Source: Thozetella sp. PMI_491
Taxonomy: Eukaryota > Ascomycota > Sordariomycetes > Chaetosphaeriales > Chaetosphaeriaceae
Assembly: GCA_021432635.1 (NCBI GenBank)
Contig: MU270070.1
Coordinates: 336,718-400,717 of the forward strand
Length of the DNA: 64,000 bases
Direction of reading: 5' to 3'
Numbering within the stretch: position 1 is the stretch's first letter; each line of letters starts with the position of its first letter. Of this stretch, positions 23,001-34,224 are shown in pieces. The position numbers and the translations under genes are program-made. Below the pieces are notes generated by a model. The model ran no database searches and had not been told where the DNA came from. It worked only from the letters and a program-made list of their open reading frames with translations.

Positions 23001-23840
23001 GTAGTCGCCAGGGGTCTCAATGATGACGATACCCGGATAAGTTCCAGAAGGTGGGATAGTTGTAATAGCTGTGGGTCCGGTAAGAATCCCCGAGCCCGTA
23101 TACAGCTCATAAGAGGTAATGTACGAGGCAGGAGTCTCGATTATGATGGTGCCGGGCCATGTGCCGCTCGGGGGTATCGTGATTGTCGTTGGGCCGAAGA
23201 TCGGGTCTGTCCCTGTATACAGCGTGGTGATGGTTACGTAGGGGGCCGGGGTCTCGATGATGACAGTCCCGGGCCACGTGCCATGGGGTAGGACTGTGGT
23301 GGTAATGGGTCCCGTGATGCGTCCGGGACCGGGATACTGTATCGTCGTAGTGACCCAGCCCGGGGGTGTCTCGATTATGACGATGGCTGGCCAAGTGCCC
23401 GAGGCAGGTATCGTGTGGGTTATGGGTCCCGTAATGATATCAGTTCCCGAATACCGGACAGTTTTGGTGACGTAAGTGGGCTCGATGCTCGTGTGGCCCT
23501 GAGTTGTGGGAGGCAACGTTACTTCCTCTGACGAGCTTGGCGGTATGAGAGTCGGGGCTTCGCTGGTGGAAGGCTCGTGTGTAGACGGCGGCGGGGTGTA
23601 GGGTATGGAGCTGTTGATAGAGATTGCCACGAATATGGTGGTCACGTAAGTATAGCATACGGAGTGGCTAGTGGTGAAGAAGCCCGCGTCGGATCGGTAG
23701 ACGGCGTCGTCGGTTCTGTACCAGTCCGCCTCGGACTTGTACATGTAGGTTTGGCCGGCGTTGCGTGGACCGGCAGACGTCCTTTGCGCGCCCGATAAGA
23801 GAATCAGCGCGGTCAAGGCGGCACGCATCGTCTTGAACAT
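17096..23840 (-). CDS. Giant repetitive cell-surface adhesin with C-terminal DUF6923-like domain (2 exons, 2,227 aa)
   Basis: Exons (minus) are 23840-17916 and 17854-17096. The 61-nt intron (GTAGGT..CACAG, phase 0) joins TNPAAV to IIGTPLPSF. The signal peptide is MFKTMRAALTALILLSGAQRTSA. Residues about 24-127 form a unique N-terminal part with a Pro/Ser/Thr-rich stalk. Residues about 128-1930 hold about 46 tandem units of about 40 residues with the theme YTG..ITGPT..TIPPSGT.PGTVIIETP, like flocculin-type repeats. The tail (about 1975-2226) resembles DUF6923: INAIGYDVADGFIYGVVQN, WQVGDVDEKYQFWFSN, YDWAYVPGGGDFLWSVGRD and GALYASADGFLYGSEN look like beta-propeller blades. No GPI signal is seen. 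A secreted, heavily O-glycosylated surface or matrix protein is likely. The upstream in-frame extension to 23981 would hide the signal peptide and was rejected. Confidence 0.88.
18000..23460 (-). repeat. Tandem coding repeats, about 46 units of 105-123 bp
   Basis: Units encode 35-41 residues and fall into sub-types along the gene. Units 3-15 (N-terminal side) carry ILTGPTAITTIPPSGT.PG and are nearly identical. Units 16-35 mix in a LPQGSDLGTVTVLVETPP form. Units 36-40 end in PGTYIVQTP. The last full units (41-45) are shortened to 35 residues and start T(Y/F)WTG. Near identity within blocks points to recent local duplication or gene conversion. Unit count was made by eye from the translation. 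Confidence 0.88.
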
Positions 23841-25235
23841 GGTGATCGGGTTGGCCTGGTGGCCGGGGCAGGCGAGCCGGCTTGGCGGCAGGGTTCGAGA
23901 TGTTGAGAGGCGACGAGGAGTCACACGGAACCACCTGCCCGGGTGTTTTGCGAAAGAGGAGAAAGAAGGGAACGGGGGCAATCCGAGACGCTTGGCAGAC
24001 TATTACTCATAATTTTGGGAGAAGGTATCTGGTCTCTCTACTCTGGTTGCAGGCCGTTACGCGTGCTCGCCTCGAGGTCGCCCTCCCTCGCAGCATCAGT
24101 CACACGACCCGACGCTTTCGTCGCTACGAGTTGCAGAGGATGTAGCCAATTTTCTTAAAATTTAGGTAACCGATCTAACGGGCTGTACCAAGTCCCCTGG
24201 GCGGCGTCTGCCTTCCATCTGCGTCGAGGTTCTGCTCGCCACTGGGAATGAACGCCGGGGTTGGTGCTGTTTTCGACCAAGCCCGGGAAACCTCTGTGCT
24301 GCAGGCTCCGCAAGAGAAACACCACCCGGTACAGCAGTGTGAATTCCATACCGAACCTGGCCTATCGATAACCACTCGCCCCGTTATGCTGCGTGAGGGC
24401 TCTAAAACGGTTGCTTTTGGCCGGAATGCAGCAACCGCTTTCGGTGGAGACCAAGCCGCCTGCGCGATTGTTTTCGGCGGGGCCGAGGAGCCTTCGGGTG
24501 GCGAGAGCCCCACGGCCTGGCCAGACCCAGGAAGTGAAACACCTGGGCCCTCGTCTAAATATCCTTGTTTGGGTGTGGAAATTACCAAGACAGAATAAAC
24601 ACTGAGGAATAGCTGGGGAAGCAGTTGTATATTTTCATTCTTCAAGGTAAGGGAGAACGATGGGCAAAAGGGGAGACCTAGTGCTGGCGTCTCTTTAGGT
24701 AGGTAAGGACAGGGCTTTTTAGCTGTCCTTATGTGTTTATTATGGTCTATAAACGACGATGGTAACCTCCCATGCTACACGTGCTTCAATGTGTGCAGGT
24801 GTACTCCAGCTAGCTCCAAAGCGACTTGCGTGCAATTGTGCATGCTGATATAGATGCACGAATTGTCGACAGAGTTTCTGCACTACTTTCCCATTAAAAC
24901 GTCAAGCATGCACTGTATTTGTCAATCTTAGGTTCAACCCACTCGACGGCAGCCTCGCCGGCTGCTAGTTGCTTACCTTACCTTGCATAAGCTCCCTCGC
25001 CACCTCAGATGCAGAGGCAGGGAGGTGCGTGGGCAGTGCTGCGGAACACTGCCACGTGGCACTGCAACATAGAGAGGGCGACCATCCTTTATCATCACAG
25101 CCTGACTGGAGATTTAGAAGTCAAAAACGTCTTTCTCTGTCAACATCGAAGCTAGGACCGCCTGCTTCGTTCTAATGCACTTCTCCTCGCCGTGAATCGG
25201 GTCACAATTGCCGGATACACCGTAGCTGGCTCACA
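23841..25235. other. Divergent intergenic region between the adhesin and STAND genes
   Basis: About 1.4 kb holding two promoters. Short frames on both strands (for example around 24175-24645) overlap each other and show no motif. The part at about 24690-24930 is A+T-rich. No element seen. Confidence 0.5.
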
Positions 25236-28200
25236 ATGGATCCTTGGTCGGCGTTGGGCGCTGCTAGCAGCATAATCACCTTCATCGACTTCGCGTGGAA
25301 ACTTCTTGGCAAAACGAAGCAGGCATACAAGTCCACCAGCGGGAACAGCGATGCGTTACATACGCTTGACTTGATTATACGCGATATCGACTCCATGGCC
25401 ACCCAGCTCGATCTAGTGTCCTCTAGGAGCCAAACCCTCCGCAATCTAGTATCCGAGTGCAAGTCGCTAGCCGCGGAACTGCTAGCCCTGTTCAGCAAGC
25501 TTCAAGTGACCCGGAAAAATAAGACCTGGCAGAGCCTCGAGACCGCCATCAGAGAAACTCTCAACAAAGACAAAGTGGCCGAGCTAGCAGATCGCTTGAA
25601 TGCGGTCAGAGCACAAATCACCACTCATGTGCAGTTTTTGCTCCTGTATGTCGTTCTCGTAGATCCCGAATAGAACCGATTATCTAACTCGTTCGCAGCA
25701 ACCAGGTCTCTGAGGTGGTTCAATCCATTCAGACTATTCACGAGACTGGCAAGCGGATGGAGATTGAGAGGGCAGGGGAACTTCTCAAGCTGAAATCCCA
25801 AGTCGTCGCCGAATTTCATAATGTAATGGGCTGTCAAGATGGGGAGCGCTTGTCGAGAATAGAGAGAGAAATAACCAATCTGGTAGGGGGTGAAGATGCA
25901 CTTGGTGAGATTCAGATGATCAACGGCACTTTGGCCGACAAACAGATGGAAGAGGACTATAAAAAAGACCTTCTAGCCATGACGAAAGTGCGCTTAAACG
26001 ATGGAGAAAAGCAGGAGCGCAAAGAAGCAAAGAATCGAAGCCCAGCTGAGGAAAAGAAACGGCGAGAAGAGGAGGAAAAGAAGCGGCGGAACATGGAGCA
26101 AAGAAGACAAAAGGAGCGAGAGACATTGTCAAAAGATTTGCGGGATCTGGTGGCTGACATGGTCCGTCTCCAGCAACGAGGGGCTTCCGATGTACGCAAC
26201 CAGCATCTGCTCAAGAGCCTTTGGTTCAGGCAAATGGACGCCCGACACCGTCAAATCGAACAAGCCCACAGGGAGACGTTCGACTGGATATTTATGAGCC
26301 CTCAAACCCAACAAAATTCGCCAAGATTCGTGGAGTGGCTTAGAAACGAGAATGGCGTCTTCTGGATTCACGGGAAGCCCGGTTCGGGCAAGTCAACACT
26401 GATGAAGTTCATATGGCAAGATCCACGAACAATTAAACATCTCACCTCTTGGACATGTGGGAGGATGCTCGTTACTGCGAAGTGTTTCTTCTGGAACTCT
26501 GGCACCCAGCTTCAAAAGTCTCTAGAGGGCCTCTTGCGTTCGCTACTCTTCGAGATCTTGCGCCGAGCTCCTGAGCTGATACCAAGACTACGGATCGCCC
26601 AGGAAAGACTCCGTCATTATGACATAGACTTCGACGCCGGAGAAGAAGGCTCGTGGTCCCGAGAGGAATTGTTAGATCTTTTCCAGGAGATTATTGACCA
26701 GAAGCTACCCATGAAATTCTGCTTTTTCATCGACGGGTTAGACGAATACCAGGACGAAACGAAAAGCCACCGCAAGTTACTCGACATGTTAAAACGTATT
26801 TCGGACTCAGAAGATATCAAATTATTGGTCTCGAGTCGGCCCTGGACGGAATTTATAGACGAGTTCGGGGAAAATAAGAACTCGCTACTGAAACTAGAAG
26901 ACCTAACTCGAGGCGATATCTCCAGATACGTCCGCGACAAGTTCATGGAGAATCGGCATTTCAGAGAAAGGAGCTCAGACTTGGCGAATGCTACACTTGT
27001 GGAACAAGTTACCACACGAGCGCAGGGGGTATTTTTATGGGTGGTGCTCGTGGTTCGTGACCTGCTGAACGGGTTCACTTATAGCGACTCGATCCGCACG
27101 CTGCAGCGCCGACTGGAGACCTTCCCTAGCGACTTAGCAAGCTTCTTTCGACGAATGCTTGATTCTGTACCGGATATCTACAAAGCACAGACTTGGAGAT
27201 CATTCGAAGTGGCCCTCATGGCCGAACGGCCGGTTTTGCTTGTCACGTTCGGATACTTGGACGAGTTGGACGAGGATGGAGTCCCGGCTCAACTTCAAAT
27301 ACGTACGCCTATCACCAAAGCCGAACTTCATTCAATCCAGAAACGAACGACACGTCGGTTAGATGGTCGCTGCCGAGGCCTGCTAGAAGTGGTGGTGGAG
27401 GACCTTGATGAGCCAGCCTCGTCCGTCCAAGACAAGTATTTCAAACGCAGAGTCGATTTTCTGCATCGGACGGTCCGAGATTTTCTCATAGACTCTGCTG
27501 AAGTAACGGCAATGATGAATAAAGGTCGAGAAAATGAGTCAAGCAGTGAGACAGCATTCCTGCTCTGTCACGCGGTTCTGCAAGCTATCAAGATGGCTCC
27601 AACGTGGAAGGGCGTGGGCAAGACCGACATACCAGAGCTCACTCGCGACCTCCTCGCCTATGCTCATCGAGCAGAGCCATCCGTACCGGAGAGGAGCCTC
27701 ATCGCCCTGCTGAAGGATGCAGAGCGAACGTATTACATCTTGGTCTCCGAACGAGTTGGAGCCGCATTCGGGGGAACCAACTTCAACAAAGCGAGCATCA
27801 TGCAGAGATGCCGAGAAGAGTTCTTGGGTTGGGCATGCCAGCACGACGTCCTCTGCTGGGTAAAGCGCAGACTTGACAGCACCAAGTATCTCCAGATCCA
27901 GGGTGGCGGCAGGCCGCTTCTTGATTTCGCTTTATTAAATGACACAGACCAGCCGGACTCACCTGTCTCTTTGCGCATGGTGGAAGCTTTAGTCAAACGT
28001 GGCGCAGATCCGAACGCGAGGTATGAAGGGTCCACGCCGTGGGGAAGATTTGTGAGTCGTTTGAGAGAAAGTCAACTTCAAGTTCAGCCGGTTGGAACTA
28101 TCCAAACGTTGTATTGTCTTGTCAAGGCAGGGGCCAACCTCGATGAGCCACTTGGAACAGCCGCTGGCCTTAAGAAAGAGACTCTGTCGTTGCCGACATC

Positions 28201-28342
28201 CGGATTAGATGGAAATATGAGCATCACGGCAAAGCAAGTCTTGGCCAGAATCCTGCAGAGCAGGCAGGCCTCCATGCTGTGGGATAACGATGAATCTAAT
28301 GAGAGCGACGACGACAAAACTTCGGACGGGGAGTGGAGCTAG
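25236..28342 (+). CDS. STAND/NLR-type receptor with NACHT NTPase domain (2 exons, 1,017 aa)
   Basis: Exons are 25236-25645 and 25699-28342. The 53-nt intron (GTATGT..CGCAG, phase 2) joins FLL to LNQVSEVVQ. Residues 1-136 (MDPWSALGAASSIITFIDFAWKL..) form the helical N-terminal domain common in fungal STAND proteins, followed by a charged coiled coil (about 200-290) rich in Glu/Lys/Arg. The NACHT core has Walker A GKPGSGKST (about 362-370), Walker B CFFIDGLDEYQDE (D482 to E486) and the downstream KLLVSSRPW sensor segment. Beyond are the winged-helix-like region and FLHRTVRDFLID, typical of this architecture. One degenerate ankyrin-like unit (MVEALVKRGADPNAR) lies near the C-terminus. Such proteins act as intracellular non-self or danger sensors, sometimes triggering cell death. 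There is no obvious death-effector motif, so the output is unknown. Both P-loop motifs look intact. Confidence 0.88.
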
Positions 28343-29211
28343 AAAGTTTACCAGCAACTTGCGTACCCGGTATAGTGGCCATATAAGGTGCAAATAGCTT
28401 CATTCTATGGCCTAATTATTGTAAGTATTCAGTTCTTTCACATTTACTCTTCTAGGTAGCCTACCCTCACATACCCATGAGCTTTAACCAGTAGTTAGTG
28501 GTACTACTCTGTATATATATGGGTTAAGCTTCGGAAGATAGGCACTTTGCCTCTGAATCTGGTTCACGATGGTAGACCTCCCAGCCCTATAAACCCGATC
28601 ATATATAGGGTATATATTAAAGCATGCAATGTGGTATTTGTTAAAATAGGTGGTTGATCCCCGATGTATAACTTACAACCTCAGTACTGCTGCTGCTGCC
28701 ACTTCACACTAAGAACCAGGTCCTCGCTGAGAGTCCCCACGTTTATCTATTTCCAACAAGCGGGCCTAAATAAGCCAAGGTCCGTACCTGATTATTTATT
28801 CCTTTTATAGATGGTTAAAAGTAATTAATTATACGTCAGTCGAATTGTAATAGCGCCCCCCCCCCCCCCCTTCTCCCGTCCATTTATTCCTTTTAAAAGG
28901 TAACTAAGCCTATTAATTGCGATTTTCCAAGCGTTTTATTTACAAGTCTCACTCGGTAACTACATTTCTACAGCTTCGCCCCGTCTACAGTGTGCCAGCA
29001 TGCGCGACGCCCACGAGTGCGCCTTGGGATAGCCAGCGCTACAAGGCTGGCGTGCCGAGCTTCCATTGGCTATTGACGACGAATCCCACGCCAACCACTC
29101 CCCACGTTCCAACTATGGCGAGGACAACCTCAATTCTACATCCTCTGCGGAGGTGAACCTCACATCTCTCCAGCGCCACACCACCATCGCTGCTGACCCT
29201 ACGTACCTACC
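28343..29211. other. Intergenic region, A+T-rich, with a 15-C tract
   Basis: About 870 bases between the two STAND-type genes. The first 450 are A+T-rich (for example tatatatgggttaa, gggtatatattaaagc) and may be decayed repeat DNA. No coding support. Confidence 0.5.
28856..28870 (+). repeat. Poly-C homopolymer, 15 bases
   Basis: A run of 15 C about 340 bases before the start of the second STAND-type gene. Confidence 0.85.
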
Positions 29212-31741
29212 ATGGACGGCCTCAGCGCTGCGGCCAGCGTGGCCGGGGTCATCTCGCTCGCAATGCAGCTCGGGCAGGCAGCGCGCAGCCTGATCGCCTT
29301 CCTGGATACCATCGCCGACGCGCCGAAAGAGATCGCCCGCCTCAAGGACCTGCTTTTGCAGATCGCCGCCATTTGCTCCGGCGTCCGGAGCGCCCTCGAA
29401 TACCAGAGCCGCTTGCACAGCTACGCTGTACCCGGTGCCGATGACATCTACGACGCCCTCCTCGTGTGCCAACGGAAACTCGTGGCGATCCAAGAGGTGC
29501 TGGACCAGGTCGAAGACGTGCGTGCTGGGCGGACTCTTGTGACGCGCAACTGGGCCAAGTTCAAGCTCGCAGTGAAGAAGGACGGCTTGCTGGAATTGGA
29601 GAGGCAGCTGAGTCAGGCTTTAGCTGTCCTAAACGTCCTACTTACGACCAATCTCCTGTACGCAGCCCCTGTCGCCCTTTTCTGTTTTCTGGCTGACTTT
29701 TTGGGGCCAGGAGCTGTACGACACGTAGTACATTGGTCATCGTGGACAAGATTGACGCCCTGACGCCCCAGTGCTTCCGCAGCAGCCCTGTCCTATTCCA
29801 GCAGAGGGATATCCGAGAAACTGCGGATGCCGCCGAGGTCGCGCCCGACGATGGCAAAGCTGCCCCCCTCCAAAGCACAGCTGTCCTATCTAGCAAACCG
29901 CCGACCCAAGGTCATTTCGTCTCAGTCTCGACAGCCCGGAATCGCTACTCGTCTAGAGTTGGATTACTCCAAATCCAGACGAAAAAGAAGCGGCGAACAT
30001 ACCGAGACGACGGGCATGCGCGTGGATACGAGACCAATACCACTTCCATGACATATTCATTTCGGCCCACAATTTTATCATGGTCCGTTGAGATCATGAT
30101 CATGAGCTCGGGGTGCCGCAACCCATCCATCTCTCTCCGACTCAAGAACATAATGCAGCCTGGGGTGCGAAACACTCTATATGATCTCTACGAAACCGAC
30201 GACGTGAGAGGCCTGCAGAGCTTGTTTTCGAAACGACTTATCACCATTGATATGGAAACCGGCTCAGGATTCTCACTAGCCGAGGTGAGTCACCTTGCCT
30301 TTCTACTAGATAGCCATCCTCTATCGCTAGTGTGCTAACCTCTTTCCCCATCATCCTTGTAGCAAGCACAGTGGGAGCACTGTTCGAAGATGATGAACTT
30401 TCTGCTCCAACAGGGCTGTCCTCTTGGGCCACTATCTGCAATGATGTCGTAAGCCAGATATTAGAAGTGCATTACCAAGCACAGCGAATAAATTTCACGT
30501 CGGGCAAAGGTTAACTGCTTTCTAGCCTAATCCCAAGAGGCAGACGGCGCAACTTCGAGGCTGATTTCAAGTACGCATGCGAACAGATCGATATTTCCGA
30601 ATGCGACCCCGGTGAACTGATACCTAGGATGTTCAAAACTTCAAGTGAGAATTTATGGACCGCTATTGAACACCTGGCTCTAGTAGGACCTCGGCGGTCT
30701 TTACTCCTCTTGAGCGACTACCTAGGTTCCCTATTGTGCATATTGTGCTCGAACTGGAGCGTGATTGGCGTGGGGGGCCAAACATGTGCTTCTCTGGCAA
30801 AAAGGTTAATCAGCGGCGGGGCCAACATTCACCACCTAGACCACGAAGGAGGGACACCGCTCTGCCATCTGCTCTCCAAAAACTGTTCTGACGAGGCTAG
30901 TGTGCGACTCTCAGAATGGATCCAGCTGCTGTCGGAATGTGATATGAATGTTGTCGAATACATCGAGGAGGAGTATAACATGTACCCGGATGGATTCAGC
31001 CTCGATTATGTGGAATATTCTGAGTATACATGTCTCAGGCCGTGGAAACTCGCCTTATCACTTGCCTCCTCCGGAGTTGTGCTTCAAGTGTCCCTAACCA
31101 GGGTTCGGCCAGAGTCGGCCGCGCTAATGCTCTTAGACGAGTTTAACTTTTCTCGGGACCTTGTAATCTATCCTGGTCGATCTTGTTATATGCTAACCCC
31201 TTTTCTGGCTCTCTGGCATGATGACAGCGACTTCCTAAGTCGCCAAGGATCCTCGGATAGTTATAAGTTGTTTTGCCAGTGGATCAAACTCCAAGAGTGC
31301 CAACTTGCCGTGACAGGGAACAAAGAGGACGAGAAGGGGAGTATCGAAAGCATCGAGCCAGCGAGACAAGAGACTGTGAGCGAGGAGCACGTTCCCTATT
31401 TCTCGTTGTGGCCGTACGGGTTTCAGCCAACTCAGCCAAAGCTCAAAGAAATACAACTGGCAAAGACATTTCGTGAGCAAGATTTCTGCAAATGCGACGC
31501 GCATGGCCACTGCACAGAATTGTGGCCCTTCTACGGGGGTACTCATACTATGTGTCAATCTGGAAATAGATTCAACGACCCATGTCTAGATTCTGATAGC
31601 TTTCCCTGGTGTTCGGTGCACCGTTGCCGCTTCAACCATGAAAGATTCGCTAGGAAGCAAGAAAAGAAGGCTGCAAAACGAATGAGAGAGAAGGGAGGAG
31701 CCTTGACGAGACTTATGATGCCTGGATCTTGGGTCGACTAG
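29212..31741 (+). CDS. STAND-like protein with fungal helical N-terminal domain, ankyrin-like repeats and Cys-rich tail (4 exons, 773 aa)
   Basis: Exons are 29212-29657, 29711-30284, 30363-30448 and 30526-31741. All junctions are GT..AG and keep frame. Residues 1-148 (MDGLSAAASVAGVISLAMQ..) are the same kind of helical N-terminal domain as in the upstream gene. The first intron again sits in phase 2 directly after that domain. No P-loop is present. Ankyrin-like units are seen at VRGLQSLFSKRLITIDMETGSG through MNFLLQQGCPLGP, and at KRLISGGANIHHLDHEGGTPL. The tail has many cysteines (FCKCDAHGHCTEL, MCQSGNRFNDPC, FPWCSVHRCRF) followed by a basic helix (RKQEKKAAKRMREKGG). This layout occurs in lineage-expanded fungal proteins of unknown biochemical role; a recognition or signalling function is inferred from the N-terminal domain. 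The acceptor chosen for exon 2 (29710) is the least certain part of the model. Confidence 0.72.
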
Positions 31742-31923
31742 CCATCAAGAAAGCGTGTTGTCTAACTGTCTCTTGTGCATCCAAGGTATGAGAGTTATAA
31801 TAGAGCCAGAATAACACATGACAATCTTCGATGCTAGCTCTTTCACGTTGTGTAATTGCCCTCTATATGACAGTACCTGAGCGCCCGACTTAGAAACCCA
31901 ATGCATGTTCCTTTATCTAACAT

Positions 31924-33088
31924 TCAGCAGCAAGAAGGGACCTCCACCACCGTGGACTGAGCCAGCGACCCTACCTTCAGCGGGGGAGCAACTCCCTCGG
32001 GTTGCCCACTGGCCGCCTTGAGGATCCTCCGCTCCGCCATGGTGACCGCAATGTCGAAAGCGTTCTGGGTGCTCGCGATACCGGCGAGGTTCTTGCCGGC
32101 GATATCGAAAGCCGTGCCGTGGGCCGGGGTGGCGACAGGGATGGGGAGACCACCCTGCATGGTCACGCCGCCGTCGAACGACAGCAGCTTCATGGCAATC
32201 TGCCCCTGGTCGTGGTACATAGTCACGATCCCGTCAAAATGCTCCCGCTTGAGGAAGATGGTGTCGCAGGGGAACGGGCCCTGCACGTCAATGCCTCGCT
32301 CGCGCGCGGCTGCGACGGCCGGCCGGATGTGGTCAATCTCCTGCCGGCCAAAGGAGCCATTCTCGCCGTTGTGGGGGTTGAGCGCGCAGACGCCGAGACG
32401 TGGCGAGGCGATGCCAGACTCCCATCTATGGTCATACGTCAGCTCTCGATGCGAGATACGGAGTTCGTGGTGCAAAATACCTTAACCTGTGGAGGAGCTC
32501 GATAGCCTCGAGAGTCGACTGCTCGGTGATGCGCTCTGCGACCTCCTCCAGCCCGATATGGCTAGTGACTCGCCCGGTCCACAAGGGGCCGGCAATATTG
32601 ATCTCGCTGGTCCGCCCCTTGAAGTTCAGCTGCTTGGCGAACCACCTCAGCTCGTCCTCCTCGGTCATGCCCGCAAGCTTCAAAGAGCTCTTGTTCAAGG
32701 GTCCAAAGAGGATAGCGTCGATCTCTCCGGCTTCCACGAGCCGCAGGGCGCGCTTCAGCTGATGGAGGCACCGAGCCCCGCTGGCCACGGAGACCTCGGC
32801 TCGCTGAGTGACAAATTCGGATGCCGTATTGTCCTCAAGGAGCTGGGCTCCGTGTGGTCCGGCAGCGCCGTCGGAGAGGAGCACGCTGACACCAGCGGCA
32901 TCCGCGACGGCCGACTCCAACTCGACCCGGTCGGCCAGGAGCACAATGTCAGCTCTCTGGGGATTCGCCGGGTTGCTGAGGAGCTTTGCAATCAGCTCTG
33001 GGCCGATACCAGACGGGTCACCCAAGGTGACGGCGATGCGGGGCCGTCGTGGATGAGAGTGCGTGTGCATGTCGACTGCAGACCCCAT
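31924..33088 (-). CDS. PdxA-family dehydrogenase, PdxA2/tetronate-phosphate type (2 exons, 367 aa)
   Basis: Exons (minus) are 33088-32487 and 32425-31924. The 61-nt intron (GTTAAG..CATAG) joins IELLHR to WESGIASPRLG. The protein is a full-length member of PF04166: IAVTLGDPSGIGPE at 18-31, GPLNKSS at 129-135, and the metal-binding histidines H177 (VTSHIGL), H272 (YHDQGQIAMKLL) and H303 (TPAHGTAFDIAG). The QIAMKLLSFDGGVTMQGGLPIPVATPAHGTAFD stretch is closer to PdxA2 proteins, which oxidise D-threonate/erythronate 4-phosphate, than to PdxA of vitamin B6 synthesis. Fungi make B6 by the DXP-independent route, so a catabolic role is more likely. The enzyme would be NAD-dependent and decarboxylating. 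It sits opposite a Zn2Cys6 regulator and near an MFS permease. No DUF1537 kinase, the usual partner, lies in this window. Confidence 0.88.
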
Positions 33089-34224
33089 CGTGCAGGGTGT
33101 CTCGTGTGATAGGCAGAGAGAGACCGGGGGCACAGGGCAGGACAAAGACGGAGGATAGGTTGGGCTATGTACTCGGTATTGGCTCTGCTCCTAGGCCGGA
33201 TTCTTGGCAGGTAATTAAAGACTTAACAGCAGACGACGGTCATGGTCGGGTCCAGGCGAGAACCACGGTAGCGCCGCCGCGAGACTTATTCAAGTATCGA
33301 GATGTCGGCTACAGCCAATCGTTCGCCAGTGCGGGTGACTATTCCCCCTGAGAGAAGTCATGCGTTAGCGTCGGCGCTTTCGCCGATGTCTGTCCTCGTG
33401 GACACGGCAACTCGCAGCGATCGGCTGGGCTACTGTAGCTTGAATGGCCCCAAATTTCCTCTATCCCCCCGCCCCTGGTCTTAAACCTGGGAGACCCCAG
33501 ACCAACCCCGCCGACTCCACACTCAGCTCCACGTCGGGGGGGCACCTCGGCCTTTTCGCCGTCTCGTCGCTGATGGCGAGGTCGCAGGAGTGGCCGGGCA
33601 TGTCCGCAGACTCAGTCGATGAAAGCTAATAACTGCCTACCCATACTCTTCACCTGATGAACCATATGAGACTAGACATGAACGGACTGTACCTCGGTTC
33701 TTTGTCTATTCCTGCTCTCGATCCAAATGTGGGGAAACTTTGTTCCTCTGCCCGGATTTGCCACCACGGCCATGGCCGCCCAGCAGCTCCTTGGAACCTT
33801 TCTCACACATTTCTCGAGAAGACACGGAAAGCTAGGCATGGTAGAAGGACTAAATGACTGGTGATATCTGCTTTCGAATAGGCTAGAGCAGGCACAAAGC
33901 AAGTCGACTTGGCTGGGCATCCATGTTATTACCTTGTATCTACGTAGCTATTGTAGCGAGAGTAGAGCGAAGTTGTTTGCCAGTCAGGCACTTGGAGACA
34001 GAGGACCGTCGGAATAAGTCGCCTGGAGCCTTACTTGGGGCAGCCTGGTGAAGTGACTGGAATTGCGCCAGACTTCTTCTAGTTAGGCACTGGGGCCCCC
34101 TAGACCCGCCCCCGCATGATGAGCCGAGCGTGATCCGGTCTCTCACGAAACATTTTCAGTCAGTAGACACGACGAGGTCGACACGGCGACGTGATCACAA
34201 GAAGACCAAAAAGTCCAAGGCAAT
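33089..34224. promoter_or_regulatory. Divergent intergenic/promoter region between the PdxA-like and Zn2Cys6 genes
   Basis: About 1.1 kb separates the two divergent start codons and must contain both promoters, so co-regulation is plausible. Open frames here are short and without motifs. I could not define specific binding sites by eye. Confidence 0.45.

Noticed and set aside
18370-23475. Plus-strand frames opposite the adhesin repeats
   Set aside because: They are antisense shadows. Repeats of 105-123 bp keep alternative frames open; the products are low-complexity and unrelated to any family.
17556-23981. A single uninterrupted 2,141-codon frame on the minus strand
   Set aside because: It extends 141 bases above the signal-peptide Met and reads through the 61-nt intron into a wrong frame, losing the DUF6923-like end. 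The two-exon model is better supported.
28343-28860. A+T-rich tract considered as a RIP-mutated transposon
   Set aside because: No terminal repeats or protein remnants could be seen. A dinucleotide-based RIP index would be needed to decide.
32002-33109. Plus-strand frames of 155-206 codons opposite the PdxA-like gene
   Set aside because: Shadows of a G+C-rich coding strand. The minus strand has the full PF04166 motif set.
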